NCBI RefSeq assembly: GCF_025716945.1 | Contig: NZ_JAOVZT010000013.1 | Span: 45,459 to 109,458, forward strand | DNA from: Geodermatophilus sp. YIM 151500 | Lineage (GTDB): Bacteria; Actinomycetota; Actinomycetes; Mycobacteriales; Geodermatophilaceae | Length of the DNA: 64,000 bases | Direction of reading: 5' to 3' | In this document: positions 44,608 to 53,311 of the stretch, piece by piece | Position numbering within the stretch: the first letter of the stretch is position 1 | How the letters are laid out: the number at the start of each line of letters is the position of its first letter | The notes under the pieces: model-generated | What the model saw: only the letters and a program-made list of their open reading frames with translations | Told to the model about the DNA's origin: nothing | Database searches by the model: none | Program-made: the position numbers and the translations under genes

Positions 44608-45825
44608 ATGGGCGAGCTCGCCTCCGCACTGGACGCGCTGGCCGCCGACGACCTCGACGGCCTGTCCGACGGTGAGCTGCTGGACCGGGTGCGTGAGCTG
44701 GCGGTCGCGGAGCACCGGATCACCGCCGCGCTGACCCGCACCGTGCGGCGCGCCGAGGTGCGCCAGGCGGCCGAGCACGACGGGCTGACGTCGATGCGGC
44801 CGTGGCTCACCGGGCACGCCCGGCTCTCCGGCGCCGCGGCGTCCCGCCTGCTCGCCCAGGGCCGGGCGCTGGACCGGCTGCCCGCGGTCGAGGCCGCTTA
44901 CGCCGCCGGGCGGCTGGGTGACGACGCGGTCGACGTGCTCGCCGAGATCACCCGGCCGGAGAACCTGGACAAGGCCGCCGCGCAGGGCGTCGACCTGCCC
45001 GCCATGGAGGCCGCGCTGCTCGACGTCGCGGTCGGCGGCACCCACCGGCAGCTGCAGTCCGCGGTCGGGCACTACTTGGCCGCTCTCGACCCCGACGGGC
45101 CCGAACCCGACCCCACCGAGGGCCGCGCGCTCACCCTGAGCTCGCACCCCGACGGGTCGTGGACCCTCGGCGGGGCGCTGGACACCGTCGGCGGGGAGAA
45201 GGTGGCCACCGCGCTGGAATCCATCGCCGCCGCGTCACGCTGCGCCGGGGAGACCCGCACCCGTGCCCAGCGGCTCGGCGACGCGCTCGTGCAACTGTGC
45301 GACCTGGCCCTGGCCTCCGGGCAGCTGCCGATCTTGCGCAAGGTCCAGCCGCACGTCCTCGTCACCGTCGGCCTGACCGAGCTGGCAGACCCCGCCCTCG
45401 GCCCCGGCGCGGCCTGCACCGCCCTCGGCGCCACCCTGTCCGCCGCCCGCGCCCGTTGGGCGGCCTGCGACGCCCAGCTCACCCGCCTGGTCCTCGACCC
45501 CGACGGGCTGCCGCTGGACGTCGGCCGCCGGCCCCTGCGCAGGGGCCCGCCGCGTGCGGAGCGCGTGGCGGGGGGCGCAGGGGTCCTTTCCTTCGCCGGC
45601 TGCACCGCCCCGCACTGGTGGTGCGACGTGCACCACCTGGTCGAGTGGATCCAGGGCGGCGAGACCAGCCTGGACAACTCCGGCCTGCTGTGCGAACGGC
45701 ACCACACCAAGGTCCACCACGGTTTCCGGGTCGAACGCGACGACACCGCCCCACCCGGAGCCCGATGGCGCACCTACCGCCCCGACGTCACCGAGATCCT
45801 CCTCACCGCGCCCCTGCGGGTCTGA
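44608..45825 (+). CDS. DUF222 / HNH endonuclease domain protein (13E12 type)
   Basis: 405 residues. The N-terminal two thirds are DUF222 (MRPWLTGHARLSGAAASRLLAQGRAL, ending LVLDPDGLPLDVGR). The C-terminal HNH domain has WWCDVHHLVEWIQGGETSLDN (C339, H342-H343) and LLCERHHTKVHHG. The segment just before it (about 310-330) is unusual: the first Cys of the usual GGCxFPGC motif is replaced, reading GVLSFAGC. The family resembles mycobacterial 13E12-repeat proteins, several of which carry LexA boxes. AAGGGGAAGG precedes the ATG. Role in DNA damage likely but unproven. Confidence 0.9.
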   Translation: MGELASALDALAADDLDGLSDGELLDRVRELAVAEHRITAALTRTVRRAEVRQAAEHDGLTSMRPWLTGHARLSGAAASRLLAQGRALDRLPAVEAAYAAGRLGDDAVDVLAEITRPENLDKAAAQGVDLPAMEAALLDVAVGGTHRQLQSAVGHYLAALDPDGPEPDPTEGRALTLSSHPDGSWTLGGALDTVGGEKVATALESIAAASRCAGETRTRAQRLGDALVQLCDLALASGQLPILRKVQPHVLVTVGLTELADPALGPGAACTALGATLSAARARWAACDAQLTRLVLDPDGLPLDVGRRPLRRGPPRAERVAGGAGVLSFAGCTAPHWWCDVHHLVEWIQGGETSLDNSGLLCERHHTKVHHGFRVERDDTAPPGARWRTYRPDVTEILLTAPLRV

Positions 45826-46012
45826 CGTGAGCTCCCGCGCCCCGATCACCGGGGGAGGGAGACGGAGTGGCTCGGCCGTGCGGCGGAAAAGCGAGTGCGC
45901 TCCGGCATCCGCCGCGCGCGGCCACGCCGTCCCGGGCCGACACGGCCTCCCGTCGTGGCTGTGAGTCGGCTGTAGGTCTCGCGCAGCACGCCGACCGGGG
46001 CTGCGGCCGTCG

Positions 46013-46018
46013 TACCGT
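46013..46018 (+). promoter_or_regulatory. Leaderless-type -10 for the LolA-like/ABC operon
   Basis: TACCGT lies 7 nt before the GTG at 46026. The 200 bp after the HNH gene hold no other recognisable element. Confidence 0.55.
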
Positions 46019-46025
46019 GGCTCCC

Positions 46026-47132
46026 GTGGTCGCGTCGGGGTACGGAGCGGCGCGGCGCTGGGCCGTGGTCGCCGTGCTGGCCGGCGTCCTGTTGGCCCTG
46101 CCGTCGGTCGTCGGCGCCCTACCCGCCTCCGACGCCGACGTCCCGGCCCCGCAGCTGAGGGCCGACGCGCTGGCCAGCGCCGACGTGGCGTTCTCCGGCT
46201 ACGCGGAGTCGGCCGGAGGGCTGACCCTGCCCGTCGGCGACCGCCTCTCGCGGCTCTCCGACCTGGTGAGCGACCGGACGCTGATGCGCGTGTGGGACGC
46301 CGGGCCCGACCGGCGCCGGGTCGACGTGCTGGCGGCCGGCGGCGAGACCGGCTACCACGCCGACGGCGCCGGCGGTTGGGTGTGGGAGTACGAGGACGCC
46401 CGTGCCACCCGCACCGCGCCGTCCCCGCTGTCCCTGCCGACCCCTCCGGACCTGCTGCCGACCTCGCTGGGTCGTCGGTTGCTCTCCGAGGCCGCCGACG
46501 AGGAGCTCAGCCGCATCGGCGCCCGGCGGGTCGCCGGGCGCGACGCGCTCGGCCTGCGGCTGGTGCCGTGGGCGCCGGCGGCCGCCGTCGAGCGGGTCGA
46601 CGTCTGGGTGGACGCCGCCAGCGGGCTGCCGCTGCAGGTGCAGGTGTTCGGCGCCGCTGACGTGCCCGCGCTCGACACGCGCTACCTCGACCTCGAACTG
46701 GGCTCGCCGGATCCGGCGGTGACGTCGTTCGTCCCGCCGCCCGGCGCCCGGGTCGCCCTCGACCGCGAGCGGGACCTGCTCGAGCAGGCCGACCGGCGCA
46801 TCGCCCGCGTGCCGCTGCCCGCCGAGCTGGCCGGGCTGCCGCGCCGCACCATCGAGGGCGCGCCCGCGGCGGTGGGGCTCTACGGCCGCGGGGTCACGCT
46901 GCTGGCCGCCGTCCCGGTGGCCGGACGGCTGGCCCGGGACGTCGCCGGCACGCTGCGCGCCAGCCCGGAGGCCGTGGACGACGGGCGGGGCCTGCGGGTC
47001 GCTGCCGGTCCGCTCGGCCTGCTCGTGCTCGACCCCCCGGGGGAGGGTGCCTGGCTCGTCGCGGGCACCGTCACCCTCGACGCGCTGGCCGCCGCGGCCG
47101 CCGCGCTGCCCCCGCCGGCGGAGGAAGGGTGA
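46026..47132 (+). CDS. Exported LolA/RseB-like lipoprotein-carrier-fold protein
   Basis: 368 residues. A membrane/signal segment at about 8-30 (WAVVAVLAGVLLALPSVVGALPA) could be cleaved after the Ala-rich end. The exported part has beta-strand patterns of the LolA/RseB fold (FSGYAESAGGLTLPV, RRVDVLAAGGETGYH, VDVWVDAASGLPLQVQVFG). In Actinobacteria such proteins are often next to an ABC exporter. Its stop overlaps the ATPase GTG (GTGA), so all three genes form one operon. It may bind a lipid or act as an extracytoplasmic sensor. Confidence 0.82.
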   Translation: MVASGYGAARRWAVVAVLAGVLLALPSVVGALPASDADVPAPQLRADALASADVAFSGYAESAGGLTLPVGDRLSRLSDLVSDRTLMRVWDAGPDRRRVDVLAAGGETGYHADGAGGWVWEYEDARATRTAPSPLSLPTPPDLLPTSLGRRLLSEAADEELSRIGARRVAGRDALGLRLVPWAPAAAVERVDVWVDAASGLPLQVQVFGAADVPALDTRYLDLELGSPDPAVTSFVPPPGARVALDRERDLLEQADRRIARVPLPAELAGLPRRTIEGAPAAVGLYGRGVTLLAAVPVAGRLARDVAGTLRASPEAVDDGRGLRVAAGPLGLLVLDPPGEGAWLVAGTVTLDALAAAAAALPPPAEEG

Positions 47133-48058
47133 CCGCGGTGATCGTCACCCGCGGCCTGGTCAAGCGCTTCGGCCGGGTGCGCGCCGTCGACGGGATCGAC
47201 CTCGACGTCCGCGCGGGCGACGTCTACGGCTTCCTCGGTGCCAACGGCTCGGGCAAGACGACCACGGTGCGCATGCTGCTCGGGCTGGTGCTGCCCACCG
47301 CAGGCGAGGTCGAGCTGCTCGGCCGGCGGATGCCCCGCGCCGCGCGCTCGGTGCTGCCCCGCGTCGGCGCGCTGATCGAGGGACCCGCGCACCACGGACA
47401 CCTCTCCGGCCGTGCCAACCTGTCGCTGCTCGACGCCTCCGGGCCCGGCGGGTCGTGGCGGACCAGGCGGCGGCGGATCGACGCCGTGCTCGAGCAGGTC
47501 GGCCTGGCCGGCGTGGGCCGCCGCCCGGTGGCCGCCTACTCGCTCGGCATGCGCCAGAGGCTCGGGCTGGCCGGCGCGCTGCTGCGCCGTCCGGAGCTGC
47601 TCGTCCTCGACGAGCCCACCAACGGCCTGGATCCGCAGGGCATCGCCGAGATCCGCGAGCTGCTGCTCGAGCTCAACCGGCAGGGGACGACGGTCTTCCT
47701 GTCCAGCCACCTGCTGGCCGAGATCGAGCAGATGGCCACCCGCGTGGGCGTGCTCGACCGCGGCCGGCTCGTGCTGCAGGACCGGCTGGCCACGCTGACC
47801 GCGCCCACCGGCGCGACGGTGGTGCGCACCCCCGAGCCCGACCGGGTGCGCGCAGCCCTCGACGGGCGGGTCACCGCGGTCGACGGCGAGCGGGTCGTCG
47901 TCAAGGGCGACGACCCGGCGGAGGTGAACGCGCTGCTCGTCGGCGCGGGCGTGCCGGTCATCGGGCTGGCGCCGGAGCGCCCCACGCTCGAGGAGGTCGT
48001 CCTGGCCGCGGCCCGCGCCGCCGGGGACCGGGTCGAGGTCCGGGAGCGCGGCCGGTGA
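47129..48058 (+). CDS. ABC transporter ATP-binding protein
   Basis: 309 residues. Walker A GANGSGKTT, signature YSLGMRQRLG, Walker B LLVLDEPTNGLDP and the switch His in SSHLLAEIEQ are intact. The C-terminal extension (about 215-309) is the regulatory part common in ABC-2 exporters of the bacitracin/drug type. It powers the permease encoded next, with which it overlaps by 4 bp (GTGA). Confidence 0.93.
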   Translation: MTAVIVTRGLVKRFGRVRAVDGIDLDVRAGDVYGFLGANGSGKTTTVRMLLGLVLPTAGEVELLGRRMPRAARSVLPRVGALIEGPAHHGHLSGRANLSLLDASGPGGSWRTRRRRIDAVLEQVGLAGVGRRPVAAYSLGMRQRLGLAGALLRRPELLVLDEPTNGLDPQGIAEIRELLLELNRQGTTVFLSSHLLAEIEQMATRVGVLDRGRLVLQDRLATLTAPTGATVVRTPEPDRVRAALDGRVTAVDGERVVVKGDDPAEVNALLVGAGVPVIGLAPERPTLEEVVLAAARAAGDRVEVRERGR

Positions 48059-48864
48059 TCGCCGTCGAGCTGCACAAGCTGTTCCGCCGACCGCGGACCT
48101 GGACGACGATCGCCGTCCTCAACGCCCTGCCGTTGCTGGTCGCGGTGCTGCTGCAACTCACCGACCTGGCCCCGCGGCCCGGTGAGGGCCCGCCGTTCCT
48201 GTCGGCCGTGCTGACCAACGGCACCCTCTTCCCGCTGGCCGCACTGGCCATCGTGCTGCCGCTGTTCCTGCCGATCGCGGTCGCGGTCGTCGCCGGCGAC
48301 TCGGTGGCCGGCGAGGCGCAGGCCGGCACGCTGCGCTACCTGTTGGCCCGGCCCGCCGGGCGGACCCGGCTGCTCGTCGCCAAGCTCGTCTCGGTCTTCG
48401 CGTTCGTGCTGGTCACCGTGGTCGTCGTCGCGGCGGTCGGCTACGTCGTCGGGACGACGCTGTTCGAGGCGCAGCCGATCGCGGGCACCTCGGTGTCGGG
48501 CAGCACGCTGACCCCGGAGGAGCTGACCGGTCGCACCGTGCTGGCGATCGGCTACGTCACGGTGTCCATGCTCGGGGTCGCGGCGTTCGCGCTGTTCTTC
48601 TCGACGTTCACCGACTCACCGCTCGGGGCGACCCTCGGCGCGCTCGCCGTGCTGGTGACGTCGTCCCTGCTGTTCACCCTGGACGCCGCCTCGCCGATCG
48701 CGCCCTACCTGCCCACCCGGTACTGGCTGGCATTCGTCGACCTGTTCCGCGACCCGATCCTGTGGCGCGACGTCGTCCGTGGGCTGGCCCTCCAGGGCGT
48801 CTACGTCGGCGTGCTGCTGACCGCCGCGTGGGCCAACTTCACCACCAAGGACATCACCAGCTGA
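48055..48864 (+). CDS. ABC-2 type transporter permease
   Basis: 269 residues with six predicted membrane helices (near 20-37, 60-82, 110-135, 160-180, 185-205 and 240-260). The cytoplasmic coupling segment SVAGEAQAGTLRYLLARPAGRTRLL is typical of ABC-2 permeases that export drugs or lipids. Substrate unknown. It is the last gene of LolA-like/ATPase/permease. Confidence 0.9.
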   Translation: MIAVELHKLFRRPRTWTTIAVLNALPLLVAVLLQLTDLAPRPGEGPPFLSAVLTNGTLFPLAALAIVLPLFLPIAVAVVAGDSVAGEAQAGTLRYLLARPAGRTRLLVAKLVSVFAFVLVTVVVVAAVGYVVGTTLFEAQPIAGTSVSGSTLTPEELTGRTVLAIGYVTVSMLGVAAFALFFSTFTDSPLGATLGALAVLVTSSLLFTLDAASPIAPYLPTRYWLAFVDLFRDPILWRDVVRGLALQGVYVGVLLTAAWANFTTKDITS

Positions 48865-48872
48865 TGAAAGGA

Positions 48873-48921
48873 CCCCGTCCTCCCCACCCCTCGCACGCTC
48901 GGGGCGGGACCCGGGACGGGG
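48873..48921. terminator. Compound hairpin between convergent genes
   Basis: Outer stem 48873-48880 with 48914-48921 (8 bp) and an inner CCCC/GGGG stem. It fills the gap between the ABC permease and the convergent NmrA-like gene. Confidence 0.5.
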
Positions 48922-48925
48922 CCGC

Positions 48926-49759
48926 TCATGCCCCCCGCCAGGCGCCGCGCACCGCGGCATCGGCGGCGTAGTCGGCGAACGACGTCGCGGCCCGGCCGGT
49001 GAGCTGTTCGACGGTGCGTGTCGGGACGTCGTCGCCGAGGGCCCGCAGCGCCGCGAAGGCCTCGATCTCCCGGCGGACCTGGGCGGCGTCGAGCCCCGAG
49101 CCGGTCATCGTGCGCCAGTAGTCGTCGGGCTCGCCCAGGTGGCGCACCGGGCGGCCTGCGGCGCGGGCCACGACCCCGACCGCCTCGCCGAAGGAGAGCG
49201 CCTCCGGTCCGGTCACGTCGTACGTGGCGCCGGTGGCGGCCTTCCCGAGCAGCACCGCGACCGCGACCGCCGCGACGTCGCCGGCGTCGACGAACGCCTG
49301 CCGCACGTCGCCCACCGGGACGACCACCTCGCCGGCGAGCACCGCGTCGCGGAACACACCCTCGTCGAAGTTCTGGTCGAACCAGTCGGCGCGGACCACC
49401 GACCAGGCCGGACCCGCGTCGCGGACCGCGGCCTCGGCCGCGAGCAGCCGCTCATCGCCCATCGCCTCGACCGCGCGGCTGGACAGCAGCACGAGGCGGC
49501 GCACGCCCGCGTCGGCCGCCCGGCGCAGGAAGGCGTGGTCGACCGGGACGCCGTCCGGCGCCATGACGAACGCGCCGGTCGCCCCGTCCACGGCGGCGTC
49601 CCAGGTGGCCGGCTCGGTCCAGTCGAAGCGCACGGCGGCGCTCGGCGAGGCCGTCGTCACCGGGCGCCCCGCCTCCCGCAGCAGCCCGGCCACCCGGCGG
49701 CCGACCGAGCCGGTGGCGCCGAGCACGAGGATCCGTCCGTCGTCGGTCTCTCCGGTCAC
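48926..49759 (-). CDS. NmrA-like NAD(P)-binding protein (second copy type)
   Basis: 277 residues. Dinucleotide-binding motif LVLGATGSVGRRVAGLL near residue 11; LLSSRAVEAM and RADWFDQNF in the middle; YDVTGPEALSFGEAVGVVARAAG near the end. Same NmrA/QorB-like group as the protein at 29468, with which it shares the TGPEA(L/V)S motif and a C-terminal segment RTVEQLTGR. Electron donor and substrate unknown. Confidence 0.87.
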   Translation of the reverse strand: MTGETDDGRILVLGATGSVGRRVAGLLREAGRPVTTASPSAAVRFDWTEPATWDAAVDGATGAFVMAPDGVPVDHAFLRRAADAGVRRLVLLSSRAVEAMGDERLLAAEAAVRDAGPAWSVVRADWFDQNFDEGVFRDAVLAGEVVVPVGDVRQAFVDAGDVAAVAVAVLLGKAATGATYDVTGPEALSFGEAVGVVARAAGRPVRHLGEPDDYWRTMTGSGLDAAQVRREIEAFAALRALGDDVPTRTVEQLTGRAATSFADYAADAAVRGAWRGA

Positions 49760-49835
49760 GGCGCCACCCCAGCACGAGGCACCGACGGTTCGCGGAGGAG
49801 ATCCGTGCGGTGGACCCGCACGGATCTGTTCCGCA

Positions 49836-50642
49836 TCAGCCGCCGAGGCGGACGCAGTCGGCGGCGGTCAGCTCGACCGGGGCGGGGCCGGCCAGCTGCT
49901 CGAGCACGATCTCCTGCACCAGCGGGTCGCGCGGCAGATCGCCGTGGCCGATCCGGGCGTCGGCGCACACCGCCTGCACGGGCACGTTGACCGCGCCCTC
50001 GAGCCGGGCGGACTCCGGTGGCGTCACCGTCTCGTCCCGCTCCGTCCACACCGACACCCAGGTGGGCCCCTCGGGGGTCTCGTCGCCGGCGTTGAGCGCG
50101 GCGAGCAGGTCGCTGCCCGTGGCCAGCTGCCGGCAGCCCTCCGGGCACGAGGCCGGGGCGACGTCGACCGCGAGGTCGGCCAGCGTCGTCCCGTGGTGCG
50201 GCGAGCCGAGGGTGACCACCCGGCGGGTCAGCCCGGCGCCGTCCCCGTCGACCCACAACCGCGCCACGACGCCGCCGGCCGAGTAGCCGACCACATCCAC
50301 ACCGGCCGCGCCGGTGCGGTCCAGCGCCGCCCGGGCGGCCCGGCCGAGTTCCGCGGCGGCGGCGCCGAGGTCGCCGGTGCCGTCACCGGGCCACCGGACG
50401 ACGGTGGCGTCCCGGCCGGCCGCGGTCAGCCGGTCGGCGAGGCTCTGCACCGCGCCGGTGGACCCGCCGTACCCGGGGACGACCAGCACCGGGCCCGGCT
50501 CGTCCTGCGGGACCGGGACGACCTCGCCGGCGGCCAGCCGCGGCACGAGCAGGACCGCGCCGGCCCCGACGACCGCGGCGACGGCGAGTGCCAGCAGTCC
50601 GACCACGAGCCGGCGGCGGGCGGGGGCGAGACCGGCGAGCAC
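49836..50642 (-). CDS. Exported or membrane-anchored lipase/esterase (alpha/beta hydrolase)
   Basis: 268 residues. Membrane or signal segment at 12-33, then VLVVPGYGGSTGAVQSL (oxyanion region), nucleophile elbow GYSAGG, LGSPHHGTTLADL (typical of class 2 lipases such as EstA/LipA of Actinobacteria), and HGDLPRDPLVQE with the candidate His. Two Cys in CPEGC plus late Cys suggest disulfides and an extracytoplasmic location. Substrate unknown. Confidence 0.85.
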   Translation of the reverse strand: MLAGLAPARRRLVVGLLALAVAAVVGAGAVLLVPRLAAGEVVPVPQDEPGPVLVVPGYGGSTGAVQSLADRLTAAGRDATVVRWPGDGTGDLGAAAAELGRAARAALDRTGAAGVDVVGYSAGGVVARLWVDGDGAGLTRRVVTLGSPHHGTTLADLAVDVAPASCPEGCRQLATGSDLLAALNAGDETPEGPTWVSVWTERDETVTPPESARLEGAVNVPVQAVCADARIGHGDLPRDPLVQEIVLEQLAGPAPVELTAADCVRLGG

Positions 50643-50704
50643 GCCTCTACTGTCCCTGCTGCACCCGGTCCCGCCACCGCCGGTGCCGCGGAGGAGGGAG
50701 GACC

Positions 50705-51361
50705 GTGCTCGACCGCGAGGAGTACCTGGCCGCGTGGGCGCGCTGGCACGGCGACGCCGATCCCACGGCCGGCCGGCTGGTCCGCGGCTGGCTGTCGGCG
50801 GCCTACACCCTGGCCCGGGTGCTGCGCTGGGTGCCGCCGCTGGCCGCCACCGCGCTGGGCCTGCTGGTGGCGGTGGCGGGCGCCGCCGTGGTGCCCCTCG
50901 GCGCCTGGGGCCTGGTGGCGGGCGGGCTGCTCGTGGGCCTGTCCGGTCTGCTGGACTCGCTCGACGGTGCACTGGCCATCGCCGGCGGCCGGGCGTCGCG
51001 GCGCGGTTTCGTCCTCGACTCCGTCGTCGACCGGCTCACCGAGGTGGCCTACACCGTCGCGCTGTGGCTGGCCGGCGCCCCCGGGCTGCTCGCCGCGGCC
51101 TTCGGGGCGCTGTGCTGGCTGCCCGACTACCTGCGCGCCCGCGCCGGACAGGCCGGCGTCCGGGAGACCGGCTCCATCTCGGTCTGGGAGCGGCCGACCC
51201 GGGTGGTCCTGACCGGATTCACCCTGGGCGGGGCCGGCGTCCTGTCGGCCACCGGGGCGGCCGGTCCGGTGATCACCGCCGGGACGGCGGTCGGCGTCCT
51301 GCTCGGCCTCGTCGGTACCGCACAGCTCGGCATCTGGCTGCGCCGCGCGCTGAGCCAGTGA
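50705..51361 (+). CDS. CDP-alcohol phosphatidyltransferase family protein
   Basis: 218 residues with about five membrane helices. The family motif D-x2-D-G-x2-A...G-x3-D-x3-D is seen as DSLDGALA...GFVLDSVVDR, but the Arg that normally follows the Ala is replaced by Ile. Lipid headgroup or inositol transfer is expected, but the substrate cannot be told. GGAGGAGGGAGG precedes the GTG. It is divergent from the lipase gene. Confidence 0.85.
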   Translation: MLDREEYLAAWARWHGDADPTAGRLVRGWLSAAYTLARVLRWVPPLAATALGLLVAVAGAAVVPLGAWGLVAGGLLVGLSGLLDSLDGALAIAGGRASRRGFVLDSVVDRLTEVAYTVALWLAGAPGLLAAAFGALCWLPDYLRARAGQAGVRETGSISVWERPTRVVLTGFTLGGAGVLSATGAAGPVITAGTAVGVLLGLVGTAQLGIWLRRALSQ

Positions 51362-51478
51362 GCTCCGACCGGCACACCGGGACCGCCTGCTCACCCAGAC
51401 GATGTGACACGCCCGGGCGCGCGGCCGGTGGGCCGCCGTGGGACGACGGCTCGACCGGCGCGACACGCCCGGGATCCC

Positions 51479-51484
51479 TAAGGT
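51479..51484 (+). promoter_or_regulatory. Putative -10 for adoK with nearby direct repeats
   Basis: TAAGGT, giving a leader of about 60 nt. GACACGCCCGGG occurs twice upstream, at 51406-51417 and 51462-51473; the second copy ends 5 bp before this hexamer. Confidence 0.4.
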
Positions 51485-51552
51485 GGACCAGCCCGCCCAC
51501 CGTCCCGGTCCCGCGTGGCCGGCCCGCCGATGCGCCACCGAGGGAGCGTCCC

Positions 51553-52530
51553 GTGCCCGTCGCCGTCACCGGTTCGATCGCCACCGACCACCTGATGACC
51601 TTCCCCGGCCGGTTCGCCGACCAGTTCGTCGTCGGCGAGATGGAGCACGTCTCGCTGTCGTTCCTGGTCGACGACCTGGTGCAGCACCGCGGCGGCGCCG
51701 GGGCGAACATCGCCTACGGCCTGGGGCTGCTGGGCCTGGCGCCGGTGCTCGTCGGCGCCGTCGGCAGCGACTTCGCCGACTACGAGGCCTGGCTCTGCCG
51801 GCACGGCGTCGACACCCGCAGCGTCCACCGTTCGGAGCTCAAGCACACCGCGCGGTTCGTCTGCACCACCGATCAGGACAACAACCAGATCGCCTCCTTC
51901 TACTCGGGCGCCATGGCCGAGGCCGCGGACATCGAGCTCGCGCCGGTCGCGCACCGGGTCGGCGGCCTGGACCTCGTCGTGGTCGGCCCCAACGACCCGA
52001 CGGCGATGGCGCGGCACACGCAGGAGTGCCGCGACCGCGGTTACCCGTTCGTCGCCGACCCCAGCCAACAGCTCGCCTGGGCGGACGGCGCGCTGATCCG
52101 CGACCTGGTCGACGGGGCGGACGTGCTCTTCACCAACGAGTACGAGGCCGCGCTGCTCCTGCAGAAGACCGGCTGGAGCACCGAGGAGGTGCTCGCCCGC
52201 GTCGACACCTGGGTCACCACCCGCGCCGCGGACGGCGTGCTGGTGCGCCGGGCGGGGGAGGAGCCGCTGTCGGTCATCGCCGTCCCGGAGACCAAGCCGG
52301 TGGAGCCGACCGGAGGCGGCGACGCGCTGCGCGCCGGCTTCATCGCCGGGCGCGCGTGGGGCCTGGGCCTGGAGCGGGCGACCCAGCTCGGCTCGGCGGT
52401 GGCGACGGCGGCCGTCGAGGTGGTCGGCACCCAGGAGTACGACCTGCCGAGCGCGGAGTTCCTGGCCCGCTTCGCCGACGCCTTCGGCGCGGACGCCGCC
52501 GACGAGGTGGCGCCGCACCTTCCCGGCTGA
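51553..52530 (+). CDS. adoK: Adenosine kinase (PfkB family)
   Basis: 325 residues. The N-terminus VAVTGSIATDHLMTFPGRFADQF and HRGGAGANIAYGLG are characteristic of actinobacterial adenosine kinases such as AdoK (Rv2202c). The catalytic region reads PTGGGDALRAGF with the base Asp intact. It phosphorylates adenosine to AMP for purine salvage. In M. tuberculosis adoK sits next to asnB; here it is about 51 kb from asnB. GAGGGAGC before the GTG is an acceptable ribosome-binding site. Confidence 0.93.
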   Translation: MPVAVTGSIATDHLMTFPGRFADQFVVGEMEHVSLSFLVDDLVQHRGGAGANIAYGLGLLGLAPVLVGAVGSDFADYEAWLCRHGVDTRSVHRSELKHTARFVCTTDQDNNQIASFYSGAMAEAADIELAPVAHRVGGLDLVVVGPNDPTAMARHTQECRDRGYPFVADPSQQLAWADGALIRDLVDGADVLFTNEYEAALLLQKTGWSTEEVLARVDTWVTTRAADGVLVRRAGEEPLSVIAVPETKPVEPTGGGDALRAGFIAGRAWGLGLERATQLGSAVATAAVEVVGTQEYDLPSAEFLARFADAFGADAADEVAPHLPG

Positions 52531-52552
52531 CCGCCGTCCCGGCGACGCCCGG

Positions 52553-53215
52553 TCAGGACCCGTCGCCGCGGATGCGTTCGCCGACCGAGGGGTCCTCGCT
52601 CCACCGGCGGTAGGAGATCCGCCGGATCTCCGACACCGCGCCGATGGTGGTCCACTCGTTCCCGCCGAGGCGGGCGAGCGGCCGCAGCTGCTCGACGCGG
52701 GGCCGGCCGTCGCGGACGGCGCTCTCCCACACGCTGATGCGCAGCACCCGGCCGAACACCACGGTGCTGTCGCCCAGGCGCAGCGCGGCGTGCAGGGTGC
52801 ACTCGAGCGCGACGGGGGACTGGGCCACCCGCATGGTGCCGATCAGGTCGCTGGGCTCGAGCCGGACGCCGGTGTGCTCGGCCTCGCTGTGATCGGGCGG
52901 GAAATCGGTCGCGGTGGCGTTGACCTGCTCGATCAGCGGCTCGGGTGCCAGGTTGATCGTGAACTCGCCGGTCGCCTCGGCGTTGCGCAGCGAGTCCTTG
53001 CGGCCCACCGAGGTGAACTGCACGACCGGCGGGTCGACGCACGACACGGTGTAGAAGGAGTGCGGCGCCAGGTTGTGCACACCCTCGGCCGACCGCGTGC
53101 ACACCCAGGCGATCGGCCGCGGCACCACCACCGAGTTGAGGATCCGGTAGAAGGCGCTGGCGTCGAGGACGCCCGGGTCGAAGTGCACGCGGGACGGGGA
53201 GTCGGCTGGGGTCAC
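52553..53215 (-). CDS. Flavin reductase-like FMN-binding split-barrel protein
   Basis: 220 residues. It shows the flavin reductase-like pattern: FYRILNSVVVPRPIAWVCTRSAEGVHNLAPHSFYTVSCVDPPVVQFTSVG, then RNAEATGEFTINL. These proteins bind FMN without a Rossmann fold and reduce flavin or other small acceptors. The partner oxygenase is not nearby. It is convergent to adoK with a 22-bp gap. Confidence 0.9.
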   Translation of the reverse strand: MTPADSPSRVHFDPGVLDASAFYRILNSVVVPRPIAWVCTRSAEGVHNLAPHSFYTVSCVDPPVVQFTSVGRKDSLRNAEATGEFTINLAPEPLIEQVNATATDFPPDHSEAEHTGVRLEPSDLIGTMRVAQSPVALECTLHAALRLGDSTVVFGRVLRISVWESAVRDGRPRVEQLRPLARLGGNEWTTIGAVSEIRRISYRRWSEDPSVGERIRGDGS

Positions 53216-53311
53216 GGCCCCATCGTGGCCGCCTCGACCGGCTCCGGCGCGCGCAGGACCCGCGGCCGGCGGGGCCCGGGCCGCCGACGCCCGCCTCCGC
53301 TGGACGCACGC

